Positions 7,429 through 14,627 of a stretch of DNA of 21,238 nt are shown in pieces. A program made the translations under genes and the position numbers. The notes beneath the pieces are model-generated. The model was not told the origin of the DNA. It ran no database searches and worked only from the letters and a program-made list of their open reading frames with translations. This stretch comes from an uncultured bacterium (GTDB taxonomy: Bacteria; Verrucomicrobiota; Kiritimatiellia; CAIKKV01; CAITUY01). The stretch spans positions 1-21,238 of the forward strand of contig CAIZMS010000059.1 of NCBI GenBank assembly GCA_903934155.1, read 5' to 3'. Each line of letters opens with the position of its first letter. Position 1 is the first letter of the stretch.

Positions 7429-8427
7429 ATGATTGATATTTCCGTGGTTGTGCCGATATTTAATGAAGAAGACAGCATTGAGCTACTGGTCTCCCGTCTT
7501 GAAGTAGCCCTGATGTCCACCGGAAGAACCTATGAGGTTGTGCTTGTGGATGACGGTAGCACGGATAATTCATGGGGGAAAATGGTGATGTTGTCAGGAA
7601 AACATCCTGGTCTTCACCTGATCCGTTTCCGGCGCAATTTCGGACAGACGGCCGCTATGAGCGCCGGATTCCATGAGGCGCGTGGCGACATCATCATCAC
7701 CATGGACGCGGATCTTCAGAATGATCCGTCAGACATTCCCCTCTTGCTCGCCGAGGTCGACAAGGGATTCGATGTGGTCAGCGGCTGGCGTCGAAACCGG
7801 AAGGACACCTTCATCAATCGTCGGCTTCCATCCATCATCGCCAATGCTCTGATCAGCAACATTACCGGAGTTCACCTCCATGATTATGGCTGCACACTGA
7901 AGGCCTATCGCAAGGAAATCGTCCAGAACATCCAGCTTTACGGCGAGCTCCACCGCTTCATTCCGGCGCTGGCCAGCTGGGTGGGGGGGCAGATTTCCGA
8001 AGTCGCGGTATCCCATCATCCCCGTCGGTTCGGCAAATCGAAATATGGAATCGGCCGCACCGTCAAGGTCATCCTGGATCTCGTAACGGTCAAGTTCCTG
8101 CTCCGATACAGCACCCGACCCATCCATATTTTCGGAAAATGGGGCCTGAATTTCGGAATGCTCGGGATTCTGATGCTGATGTTCATGGCTGGCGCAAACC
8201 TCTCTCACCGGTTTTTCGGCACCGAATTCTGCGCCGAGCTCATTAAACGTCCGTTCTGGGTGATCACACCCTTCATGCTGCTTTTCTTCGGACTCCAGTT
8301 CATCTCCATCGGTCTTTTGGCTGAAATCCAGATTCGAACGTACCATGAAGCGCAGGAGAAGCCGATTTATGTCATCCGGGAAACCGTTGAACCGGCTGAA
8401 ATCCCCTGCGGCACGGAAAAATCCTGA
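7429..8427 (+). CDS. GT2-family glycosyltransferase (polyprenyl-phosphate sugar transferase type)
   Basis: The product is 332 residues from the ATG at 7429, which has AGGAG (7420-7424) just upstream; an in-frame ATG at 7417 has no such site. The N-terminal GT-A domain shows VVVPIFNEEDSIELLV, the VLVDDGSTDNSW nucleotide-binding segment, MDADLQNDPSDIP with the DxD-like acidic motif, and GWRRNRKD. Two C-terminal membrane helices lie around 240-260 and 280-300. This matches the DPM1/GtrB/ArnC-like group that moves a sugar onto undecaprenyl phosphate at the inner membrane. The next gene begins 5 bases after its stop, so the two are co-transcribed. The sugar and the final product are unknown. Confidence 0.88.
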   Translation: MIDISVVVPIFNEEDSIELLVSRLEVALMSTGRTYEVVLVDDGSTDNSWGKMVMLSGKHPGLHLIRFRRNFGQTAAMSAGFHEARGDIIITMDADLQNDPSDIPLLLAEVDKGFDVVSGWRRNRKDTFINRRLPSIIANALISNITGVHLHDYGCTLKAYRKEIVQNIQLYGELHRFIPALASWVGGQISEVAVSHHPRRFGKSKYGIGRTVKVILDLVTVKFLLRYSTRPIHIFGKWGLNFGMLGILMLMFMAGANLSHRFFGTEFCAELIKRPFWVITPFMLLFFGLQFISIGLLAEIQIRTYHEAQEKPIYVIRETVEPAEIPCGTEKS

Positions 8428-8432
8428 GGGTT

Positions 8433-9281
8433 ATGGTTCCCGAACGCCTCCTTCTTGAGTCAGCCTCACCTGCGATAGCCACCCTTGTGGTGATGCTCTA
8501 TTTCCTACTTCTTCTGACCGGCACTTTCGTGGCCGTCGTGCTGATCATTCGAACCCTCCGTTCCCCGGTTGACTGGACAACCCGCCTCCTCACACTCCGA
8601 CTCCGCCCCTGGACCTGGCGGGAAGGACTGGCCGTGGCGGCCAGTGTGGGCCTGTTGATCGGCCTGGGAATGGCCGCAGCTTACCTTCTGAAACATCCCC
8701 GCGAAACCACCCTCATTATCATTCAGGGCCTCCTTCTGGATCTGGCGGGTATCCTTGCCATCGCCGCCTTGATCATCCGGAGTGGCTGGACCTGGAAACA
8801 AGCCTTCGGCATGGACAGGACTCCCTTTCAACATATAAAACCGGCGATTCTGTTTTATCTGGCGATGTTGCCCTTCCTGTTTTTTTCGGCTCTTGTCTAT
8901 CAGGGAGTACTTTCCCTAAATGGAATACCCCCGAGCCTCCAGGAGATCGCCCTGCTCCTTTCAGGCGATTATCCGCTTTGGACGCGTGTCACACTCGTGA
9001 TTCTGGCCGTCGCCGTAGCTCCGTTTTTTGAGGAATGTCTTTTCAGAGGAATCCTGCTACCCGTGTTTGTCAGGCGCCTCGGACTGGGTGGCGGCATTTT
9101 CCTAACCTCCCTGCTTTTCGCCTCCATCCATTTCCACTTGCCATCGCTGATTCCGCTGGTTGTGGTGGCCTCGGGCTTCTCGCTTGCTTATGTGTATTCA
9201 GAATCCCTGTGGGTTCCCATCCTGATGCACGGAATATTTAACGGGGTAAATCTTGCCCTACTACTAGCCATGCGCCAATGA
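8433..9281 (+). CDS. CPBP-family intramembrane metalloprotease
   Basis: The 282-residue protein has about seven or eight hydrophobic helices. It carries the CPBP (Abi/Rce1-like) motifs in order: EECLFRG with Glu200, Glu201 and Arg205; FASIHFH with His233; and LMHGIFNGVN with His266 and Asn270. These are the metal-binding and catalytic positions of Rce1-type glutamate intramembrane proteases, and all are kept. Substrates of bacterial family members vary and cannot be inferred here. The start lies 5 bases after the GT2 stop; GAGGG is too close to the ATG to be ideal, so coupling from the upstream gene is likely. Next to a membrane glycosyltransferase it may act in envelope processing, which is inference. 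Confidence 0.9.
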   Translation: MVPERLLLESASPAIATLVVMLYFLLLLTGTFVAVVLIIRTLRSPVDWTTRLLTLRLRPWTWREGLAVAASVGLLIGLGMAAAYLLKHPRETTLIIIQGLLLDLAGILAIAALIIRSGWTWKQAFGMDRTPFQHIKPAILFYLAMLPFLFFSALVYQGVLSLNGIPPSLQEIALLLSGDYPLWTRVTLVILAVAVAPFFEECLFRGILLPVFVRRLGLGGGIFLTSLLFASIHFHLPSLIPLVVVASGFSLAYVYSESLWVPILMHGIFNGVNLALLLAMRQ

Positions 9282-9296
9282 GAAGGAAAACCGACC

Positions 9297-10352
9297 ATGA
9301 TCATCAGAACCATTGAATGGAGTCCGGACACCCCTGCCACCCTCACCCCGGGAAGCGTGGTGATGGTGGATCAAACCCTCCTGCCCGGAGAACTGACCTA
9401 CCTGAGTATCCGTGATGTTCAGGCCGTATGGCGGGCCATACAAACCCTGCAGGTCCGGGGCGCCCCGGCGATCGGCATTGCGGCCGCCATGGGCGTAGTC
9501 GTCGCCATTCAGTCCCTCCCCTCCACCTCTACGGACGCGCTGACTTCTGCGGCCCTTCAGGCCGCGGATTATCTGGCCACGTCCCGCCCTACCGCCGTAA
9601 ACCTGTTCTGGGCACTTGACCGGATGCGCGGGGTCATCCGTGCTTCCCAAACACTCCCTCCCTCTGAATTCAAGAATCGCATGGCCCGGGAAGCCATGGC
9701 CATCCGGGATGAAGATGCGGCCATGTGTCGGGCAATCGGTCAGCATGGAGCCGCGCTACTCCGGGACGGCGATACCGTTTTGACCCATTGCAATGCCGGC
9801 GGACTGGCAACCGCCGAGTACGGCACCGCCCTGGCCCCCATCTATGTGGCAACCTCGCAGAACAAAAAAATCCATGTCTATGCCGACGAGACCCGGCCTC
9901 TTCTCCAGGGTGCGCGGCTCACCGCCTGGGAACTGATGCAGGCGGGCGTGGATGTCACCCTCATCTGCGACAACATGGCGGCCCATGTGATGAAAACAAA
10001 AACCATCAACGCCATCATGGTCGGCGCAGATCGCATCGCCGCAAACGGCGACACAGCGAACAAAATCGGAACCTACGGACTCGCCGTGCTGGCAAAAGCC
10101 CATCGCATTCCCTTTTATGTGCTGGCCCCCAGCTCAACCTTCGATCTCTCGCTGAATTCAGGCGAGCAGATCCCCATTGAAGAGCGTGCCGCAGAGGAAA
10201 TCACCATGGGATTTGGAAGGCGGACCGCACCCGAGGGGGTCAAAACCTATTCACCCGCCTTTGATGTAACACCCGGTAGCCTGATCACGGCCATCGTCTG
10301 CGAGAAGGGTGTTCTCGTCCCTCCATTTCAGACTACTCTTCGGGTGTTGTAG
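9297..10352 (+). CDS. mtnA: S-methyl-5-thioribose-1-phosphate isomerase
   Basis: The 351-residue protein, typical family length, converts methylthioribose-1-phosphate to methylthioribulose-1-phosphate in methionine salvage. Diagnostic segments are VRGAPAIGIAAAMGV, THCNAGGLAT with the expected catalytic Cys165, YADETRPLLQGARLTAWEL, ICDNMAAHVM, and VGADRIAANGDTANKIGTY with the expected catalytic Asp245. AAGGA (9283-9287) lies 9 bases before the ATG. It sits 15 bases after the CPBP protease gene, but no other salvage gene is in the window. Its last 20 bases overlap, tail to tail, the end of the kinase gene on the opposite strand. The related eIF2B alpha family is excluded by the full set of active-site motifs. 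Confidence 0.95.
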   Translation: MIIRTIEWSPDTPATLTPGSVVMVDQTLLPGELTYLSIRDVQAVWRAIQTLQVRGAPAIGIAAAMGVVVAIQSLPSTSTDALTSAALQAADYLATSRPTAVNLFWALDRMRGVIRASQTLPPSEFKNRMAREAMAIRDEDAAMCRAIGQHGAALLRDGDTVLTHCNAGGLATAEYGTALAPIYVATSQNKKIHVYADETRPLLQGARLTAWELMQAGVDVTLICDNMAAHVMKTKTINAIMVGADRIAANGDTANKIGTYGLAVLAKAHRIPFYVLAPSSTFDLSLNSGEQIPIEERAAEEITMGFGRRTAPEGVKTYSPAFDVTPGSLITAIVCEKGVLVPPFQTTLRVL

Positions 10353-12474
10353 CCGGAGCCGATTCGAGGGAAATGCCACAGGCCTTCTGCAGGGACAGTA
10401 TAAGCTCGGAGTTATTCCCGACGAATGAAGACTGGCCGTGCAACATCAGAAATGCATCGATGGCACGATCCACCCTTTTCGCGGTTTCGGAATTCATTCG
10501 CTTGCCATCGCTATCCTTCCGCCACCGCGAAATATCAAACGGCTTCGCATGAATCCCTGCCTGCTCAATGAGCTTGGCAAAGGCCATGCAGGCGGGATCG
10601 GCTGACAGCTCATCCTGAATCTGTTTGGCAACGGCTTCCCGGACGACCCCAATCAGAAGTGGTCCCAGCACTGGCCCCGTCTTTTCCAGAAACTTCAATG
10701 CCTCGTCCTGCCGCTTGTCATTATAAGCCGTCACCCCCAGCACCAGAAACACTTCGGGAATTTCCAATCGGCTCAACCGGGTCATACGCTCCGCCACGGC
10801 AAGATCCTCAAGATGAATATCCACCTGCGCCATCCCGTCAGGAGTTTTACAAACCACCTTACGATCCCGGATCTCGATGACTTTCCCAGTGAACTTGCCC
10901 CGGGACAAGCCAACCGTAACAACCTTCCCGACATCCATTGAAAAGGTTTCGAGAACCTTCTCGCTCAAAGCCCCAACTCCCGCCAGAATACGCGAAATAT
11001 CCACCAGTTCGGCGCTGTGCCTCTGATATTTCGCCTCCTTGACCGCAGGGTCCACCCTCAGGCGGGCGGCCGTATACTTTCCGGACAGCACCAGAGCGGC
11101 GATCTCCTTTGTCAAGGCAGACCATTCGCATTCATCCTGCCGCTCGCTCAATTTCCTCTTGAATTCCGCGGCAATGGCCATCCGGTTTGAGGCGGTCTCA
11201 GGGATCCACGCCTCCGAGTAATTCTCCATCCATCGAATTCCTTCATTGAAATCCGCAGCCGACTCATAATCATCTGCGACCCGCTTGATCTTGTTGAGCG
11301 CCATGGCAAGACTCTCCGTGTCCTCGCTGGCCGCCGGCGCGACTGTCTGATGAACGGGCAACGCCCCGTCCTCATGGGATTTCTCTTCTTTCCGGTCCGG
11401 AATTGTTGGATGGACAGAGATCGCGGGCACCACGGGAGTAGAATTCTCGCGACCCTTTTCACATTTCCTGAAAAAGAAAAACCCCGCGGCAACCAACCCG
11501 GCAAGCAAAAGCAGAACCAAGGTCTTCCAGGGAAGTCCAGTCCGGGCCGGATTCTCAGAACTGTCAGGATTCGAATCGTTGCCCCCCGCTTTTGAAGCCG
11601 GTCTCCGCCGCATCGTGCTCGCCCCTTCATCAGGATGAGCCCCGGCGGGCATGAGTCCCTTATGGACACGGCGAAGGTCACTCAGCACCGCCTGCCAGTC
11701 TTTCAAGCGCTTGTCGGGATCCTTTACCAGCATTCGCTCAATCAGACAACAAACCGGCGCGGGAATAGCCGCCACCACATCACGGGGATCGGGAATCTGG
11801 GATGTAACCTGGGCCTCCATCGCCTCGTGATCGGACAGCTCTAGGAAAGGTCTTCTCCCCGTCACCATCTGGTAAAGACAGCACCCCAGAGCGTAGATAT
11901 CGGTTCGACAATCCAGTTTTCCAAGCCCCTGAACCTGCTCCGGGGAAATATACCCGGGCGTCCCGGCCACTTCATCAGATGGCGTCGAAAGATCAGAATC
12001 CTGCGTCAGCGAAAGGCCCAAATCAGCCACCTTAATCGTGCCATCCTGATCCACCATGATGTTTTCAGGCTTAATGTCGCAATGAATAAGTCCCGCCGTG
12101 CGCCAGGCATAGTCCAAAGCGGCCACAACCGATTCTACTACCACAAGAGCATCATACACAGGCAGGATGTTCTTGCGCTTGATCCATTGGCCAACATTAT
12201 ACCCATCGACAAACTCCATGACGAAGTAGTAGTTCCCGCTCTCTTCGCTGGCATCATAGACCTGCACAATCCCGGGATGCTTAAGTCTTGCCGCTGTACG
12301 GGCCTCCTGGACAATCTGCCGGACGCATTCGGGATCCCGGCTATACCGGGATGGCAACAATTTAATCGCGACAATCCGATCCAGAGAAAGTCGGCGGGCT
12401 TTCCAGACATGGCCCATCCCCCCCTCGCCGATTTTTTCGATCAGCTCAAATCCTGTTAAACGGATGTCGCTCAT
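10333..12474 (-). CDS. Membrane-anchored Hanks-type Ser/Thr protein kinase
   Basis: The 713-residue protein has an N-terminal kinase domain (about 8-272): glycine loop GEGGMG (16-21), ATP-binding Lys38, catalytic loop HCDIKPEN with Asp133, metal-binding DLG at 151-153 in place of DFG, and TPGYISPEQ. The residue before the catalytic Asp is Cys rather than Arg, so it is a non-RD kinase and may not need activation-loop phosphorylation. A basic, Ser/Pro-rich linker leads to one membrane helix (about 316-336). The roughly 370 residues after it should be outside the cytoplasm; I do not recognise their fold. A possible small beta unit lies around GKFTGKVIEIRDRKVVC. The gene starts 9 bases after a two-helix membrane protein gene in the same operon as coaC. 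Confidence 0.92.
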   Translation of the reverse strand: MSDIRLTGFELIEKIGEGGMGHVWKARRLSLDRIVAIKLLPSRYSRDPECVRQIVQEARTAARLKHPGIVQVYDASEESGNYYFVMEFVDGYNVGQWIKRKNILPVYDALVVVESVVAALDYAWRTAGLIHCDIKPENIMVDQDGTIKVADLGLSLTQDSDLSTPSDEVAGTPGYISPEQVQGLGKLDCRTDIYALGCCLYQMVTGRRPFLELSDHEAMEAQVTSQIPDPRDVVAAIPAPVCCLIERMLVKDPDKRLKDWQAVLSDLRRVHKGLMPAGAHPDEGASTMRRRPASKAGGNDSNPDSSENPARTGLPWKTLVLLLLAGLVAAGFFFFRKCEKGRENSTPVVPAISVHPTIPDRKEEKSHEDGALPVHQTVAPAASEDTESLAMALNKIKRVADDYESAADFNEGIRWMENYSEAWIPETASNRMAIAAEFKRKLSERQDECEWSALTKEIAALVLSGKYTAARLRVDPAVKEAKYQRHSAELVDISRILAGVGALSEKVLETFSMDVGKVVTVGLSRGKFTGKVIEIRDRKVVCKTPDGMAQVDIHLEDLAVAERMTRLSRLEIPEVFLVLGVTAYNDKRQDEALKFLEKTGPVLGPLLIGVVREAVAKQIQDELSADPACMAFAKLIEQAGIHAKPFDISRWRKDSDGKRMNSETAKRVDRAIDAFLMLHGQSSFVGNNSELILSLQKACGISLESAPATTPEE

Positions 12475-12483
12475 GGAGTTCCA

Positions 12484-12660
12484 TTACTTCAGGAGAACGC
12501 CGATCGTCACGCCCAACCCTATGAAAAACAGATACACCAGTGATGCCACCGCCCGGACTTCGGTAAAAACGAGACTGACAGTCACCCTATCCCGGCTAAA
12601 AATCAGAACAAGGGTGGCCAACGCAATTAAAATCAACGCAATTAAAACATTCTTGGACAT
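12484..12660 (-). CDS. Small two-helix membrane protein (LapA/DUF1049-like)
   Basis: This 58-residue minus-strand gene begins at the ATG at 12660. It has an excellent AGGAG (12672-12668) with 7-base spacing and ends in TAA at 12484. The product has two hydrophobic stretches, VLIALILIALATLVLIF (about 4-20) and VASLVYLFFIGLGVTIGVLL (about 38-57), joined by a short loop SRDRVTVSLVFTEV. The layout recalls LapA/DUF1049 proteins, but the match is by general pattern only. It lies 20 bases after coaC and 9 before the kinase gene, so it should be made with both. A direct repeat TTAATTGCGTTG appears twice within the first helix codons. A longer opposite-strand frame here lacks these signals. Confidence 0.8.
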   Translation of the reverse strand: MSKNVLIALILIALATLVLIFSRDRVTVSLVFTEVRAVASLVYLFFIGLGVTIGVLLK

Positions 12661-12680
12661 GGCAACTCTCCTTTCAAAAC

Positions 12681-13247
12681 CTATTTACTTTTTAAAATCG
12701 CCTCGGCCTTCATCAGAATAACATCCAACTCCGCCAACCGCCCCGCGCCTTCCCTCTCGCAGGCAAGTTCACCTACCCCGACATCCACGAACGACACTCC
12801 TCGCGACTGCAGAAGTTCCACGTTGGCCCGGGTAGCGGGATGGCACCACATGCCATCGTTCATGGCGGGAGCCACAAGCACAGGTGCCCGGGTTGCCAAT
12901 GCGGTGCAGGTCAGCAAATCATCCGCCAACCCCTGCGCCAGCTTTGCAATCACATTGGCGGTGCAAGGCGCAATCACTAGGAGATCAGCTCGATCGGCAT
13001 ACGAAATATGTTCGGGATGCCATCCCTCTTTTTCGTCAAAAAGCCCCGTTCCAACCGTATTACGCGACAAGGTTTGAAAGGTGAGCGGAGTCACAAATTC
13101 CATCGCACCGGACGTCATGACAACCGAAACATCCCATCCCTTTCGCATCATCAGCCGAACCAGCTCGGCGGCCTTATAGGCTGCAATGGAGCCCGTGACC
13201 CCCAGCACAATACACGGCTTTCTCGGTTGTTTGGAACCCGGTGACAT
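12681..13247 (-). CDS. coaC: Phosphopantothenoylcysteine decarboxylase (stand-alone CoaC, flavoprotein)
   Basis: The 188-residue protein is an FMN-dependent decarboxylase that makes 4'-phosphopantetheine in coenzyme A synthesis. Family signatures are GVTGSIAAYKAAELVR (17-32), the PCTANVIAKLAQG segment, APAMNDGMWCHPATRAN with the Asn-containing active-site loop, and a late GELACEREGAGRL segment holding the expected Cys. In most bacteria CoaC is fused to the CoaB synthetase in a protein of about 400 residues; here the frame stops right after the CoaC domain. CoaB must be encoded elsewhere or supplied differently. No clear Shine-Dalgarno precedes the ATG. It is the first gene of the coaC/small membrane protein/kinase unit. 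Confidence 0.92.
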   Translation of the reverse strand: MSPGSKQPRKPCIVLGVTGSIAAYKAAELVRLMMRKGWDVSVVMTSGAMEFVTPLTFQTLSRNTVGTGLFDEKEGWHPEHISYADRADLLVIAPCTANVIAKLAQGLADDLLTCTALATRAPVLVAPAMNDGMWCHPATRANVELLQSRGVSFVDVGVGELACEREGAGRLAELDVILMKAEAILKSK

Positions 13248-13343
13248 AACAGGCGTTCACATTGCCAGTTTTAACACCTCTTGTCAATTTAGCCTGCATA
13301 GACCTATTGACATTTCATGACCTTTGGTGCTTTCCTTACCCCT

Positions 13344-14150
13344 ATGCGATATTTCTTGTCGTTCCTGGCCAAAATCTTCCTCTTCATCATGACGGCGCGG
13401 GGGGCTGTTGATACCAACTACCTTCCGGGATGTTCCTGGCCGGTGGGGGAAAAATTGACTTACCAGATCTATTGGGGATTTATTCCCGTGGGAACGGCCA
13501 TCATCTGGACGGAATGGACCGAGATCGAGGGGCGTAAACTGCTGGCCATCAGGATGCGCACCTTTTCCAATAAGGTGATCGAAAAAATCTATCCCGTAAA
13601 CGACACCATCGAAAGCCTGGTCGATCCCGGCCCCTTCCTTCCCGTCCAATTCAGCAAGAACATGAGCGAAGGCTCCCGCCGGTACCATGAGGTCACGTTT
13701 TTTGACAGGACGAACCTGGTCGCCCGATGGGAATCTAAACTCACTGGCAAAAAACGTATTTTCAAAATTGAACCCACCACCCGCGACATCCCGACCTTCA
13801 TGTTTGCCATGCGAGGCCAGTCCTTCTCCCCGGGGAAGCGTGAGCATTTCAGAGTCATGGCAGACGAAAAAATCTATGATTTATGGCTGAATGTTCTGAA
13901 AAATGAAAAAATTGACCTGGATGCGTACGATTCCATTTCCTGCGTAAAAACGGAACCGGAAGCCGCCTTTAACGGTCTTTTTGTGAGAAAAGGTAAAGTC
14001 TGGGCTTGGATTTCAAAGGATCCACGCGGTCTGGCCACCCGGGTGGAGGCAAGCATCCCGGTCGCCAATGTTCACGCACTCCTGCTCAAGGTTGAGGGGC
14101 CAGGCATAGACTTCTGGATCAAGCCCGGCCTCGCGGCCCCCGCACGCTAA
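13344..14150 (+). CDS. Secreted DUF3108-domain protein
   Basis: The product is 268 residues from the ATG at 13344, or 277 from 13317. I prefer 13344 because MRYFLSFLAKIFLFIMTARG-A then reads as a normal signal peptide; neither start has a clear Shine-Dalgarno. The mature part begins near VDTNYLPGCSWPVGEKLTYQ and shows the DUF3108 pattern: a first strand L-T-Y-Q-I-Y-W-G, G-x-A hairpin strands, IYPVNDTIESLVDP, and later DISCV-like and GKVWAWISKDPRGL segments. These proteins are expected in the periplasm or envelope as a beta-rich fold; their biochemical role is unknown. The gene diverges from coaC and is followed by the RRM gene, which has its own promoter. Confidence 0.82.
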   Translation: MRYFLSFLAKIFLFIMTARGAVDTNYLPGCSWPVGEKLTYQIYWGFIPVGTAIIWTEWTEIEGRKLLAIRMRTFSNKVIEKIYPVNDTIESLVDPGPFLPVQFSKNMSEGSRRYHEVTFFDRTNLVARWESKLTGKKRIFKIEPTTRDIPTFMFAMRGQSFSPGKREHFRVMADEKIYDLWLNVLKNEKIDLDAYDSISCVKTEPEAAFNGLFVRKGKVWAWISKDPRGLATRVEASIPVANVHALLLKVEGPGIDFWIKPGLAAPAR

Positions 14151-14169
14151 CCCCCTTTAATTATTTATG

Positions 14170-14196
14170 TTGCAGGGATGAAGCCGGTTCTATAAT
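14170..14196 (+). promoter_or_regulatory. Promoter of the RRM protein gene
   Basis: A perfect TATAAT at 14191-14196 has a weak TTGCAG (14170-14175) 15 bases upstream. Transcription would start near 14203, leaving an untranslated leader of about 64 bases. An in-frame ATG at 14195 lies inside the -10 box and so cannot be the start used from this promoter. Confidence 0.6.
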
Positions 14197-14266
14197 GTTA
14201 ACACGTTTTGGAGAAGTTAGGTGTTTTAGAAACAGTTTTGAAGAAGTATTGAGGAGTATAGACAAG

Positions 14267-14569
14267 GTGAATATTTACGTTGGAAATCTGCCGTATCAAA
14301 CAACTCAGGATGATCTGCGCGTACAATTCGAACAGTATGGCGTGGTGGAGTCCGTCAACATCATTCAGGATCGCGAAACAGGCCGATCCAAAGGGTTTGG
14401 CTTCGTGGTCATGCCTGACAGCACCGCGGCCCAGAAGGCCATCGACTCTCTGAATGACATCGACATGGGCGGTCGCAAGATGAAGGTAAACGAAGCCCGT
14501 CCCCGCGCTGAAGGCGGATCCGGTGGTGGTGGTGGTGGTGGTTTCGGTGGCGGCGAACGTCGTTGGTAA
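14267..14569 (+). CDS. Small RNA-binding protein, single RRM with Gly-rich tail
   Basis: The protein is 100 residues from the GTG at 14267, preceded by GAGGAG (14251-14256) at 10 bases. This start fits the promoter further upstream and gives the family N-terminus (M/V)NIYVGNLPY. The RRM shows RNP2 as IYVGNL and RNP1 as RSKGFGFVVM, with QTTQDDLRVQFEQYGVVESV between them and GRKMKVNEARPR at the end. A glycine tract encoded by GGT repeats (from about 14522) forms the tail with a final RRW. Proteins of this type in cyanobacteria and PVC bacteria bind single-stranded RNA and are often cold-responsive. The long leader may take part in regulation. A strong terminator follows 25 bases after the stop. 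Confidence 0.9.
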   Translation: MNIYVGNLPYQTTQDDLRVQFEQYGVVESVNIIQDRETGRSKGFGFVVMPDSTAAQKAIDSLNDIDMGGRKMKVNEARPRAEGGSGGGGGGGFGGGERRW

Positions 14570-14594
14570 CTGACCGCTTTCCTGACAAGTGATC

Positions 14595-14626
14595 AAAAGA
14601 CCGGGGCGAAAACCCCGGTCTTTTTT
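14595..14626. terminator. Intrinsic, probably bidirectional terminator between the RRM gene and mutS
   Basis: AAAAGACCGGGG (14595-14606) and CCCCGGTCTTTT (14613-14624) form a perfect 12-bp stem with a 6-base loop CGAAAA, continuing into T at 14625-14626. On the minus strand, just past the mutS stop, the same stem also ends in a short T run. It should stop transcripts from both converging genes. Confidence 0.9.
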
Positions 14627-14627
14627 A

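Noticed and set aside
7729..8346. Minus-strand 205-codon frame inside the GT2 gene
   Set aside because: It is a shadow of the GT2 coding frame and has no recognisable motifs or start signals.
12464..12721. Plus-strand frame of 85 codons opposite the small membrane protein gene
   Set aside because: It has no ribosome binding site, an unremarkable basic/Thr-rich product, and lies opposite a gene with strong start signals and operon spacing.
13259..13287. TTGACA on the minus strand upstream of coaC as a promoter
   Set aside because: The -35 box is perfect, but no acceptable -10 box lies at 16-18 bases (best is CAATGT), so it was not listed as a promoter.
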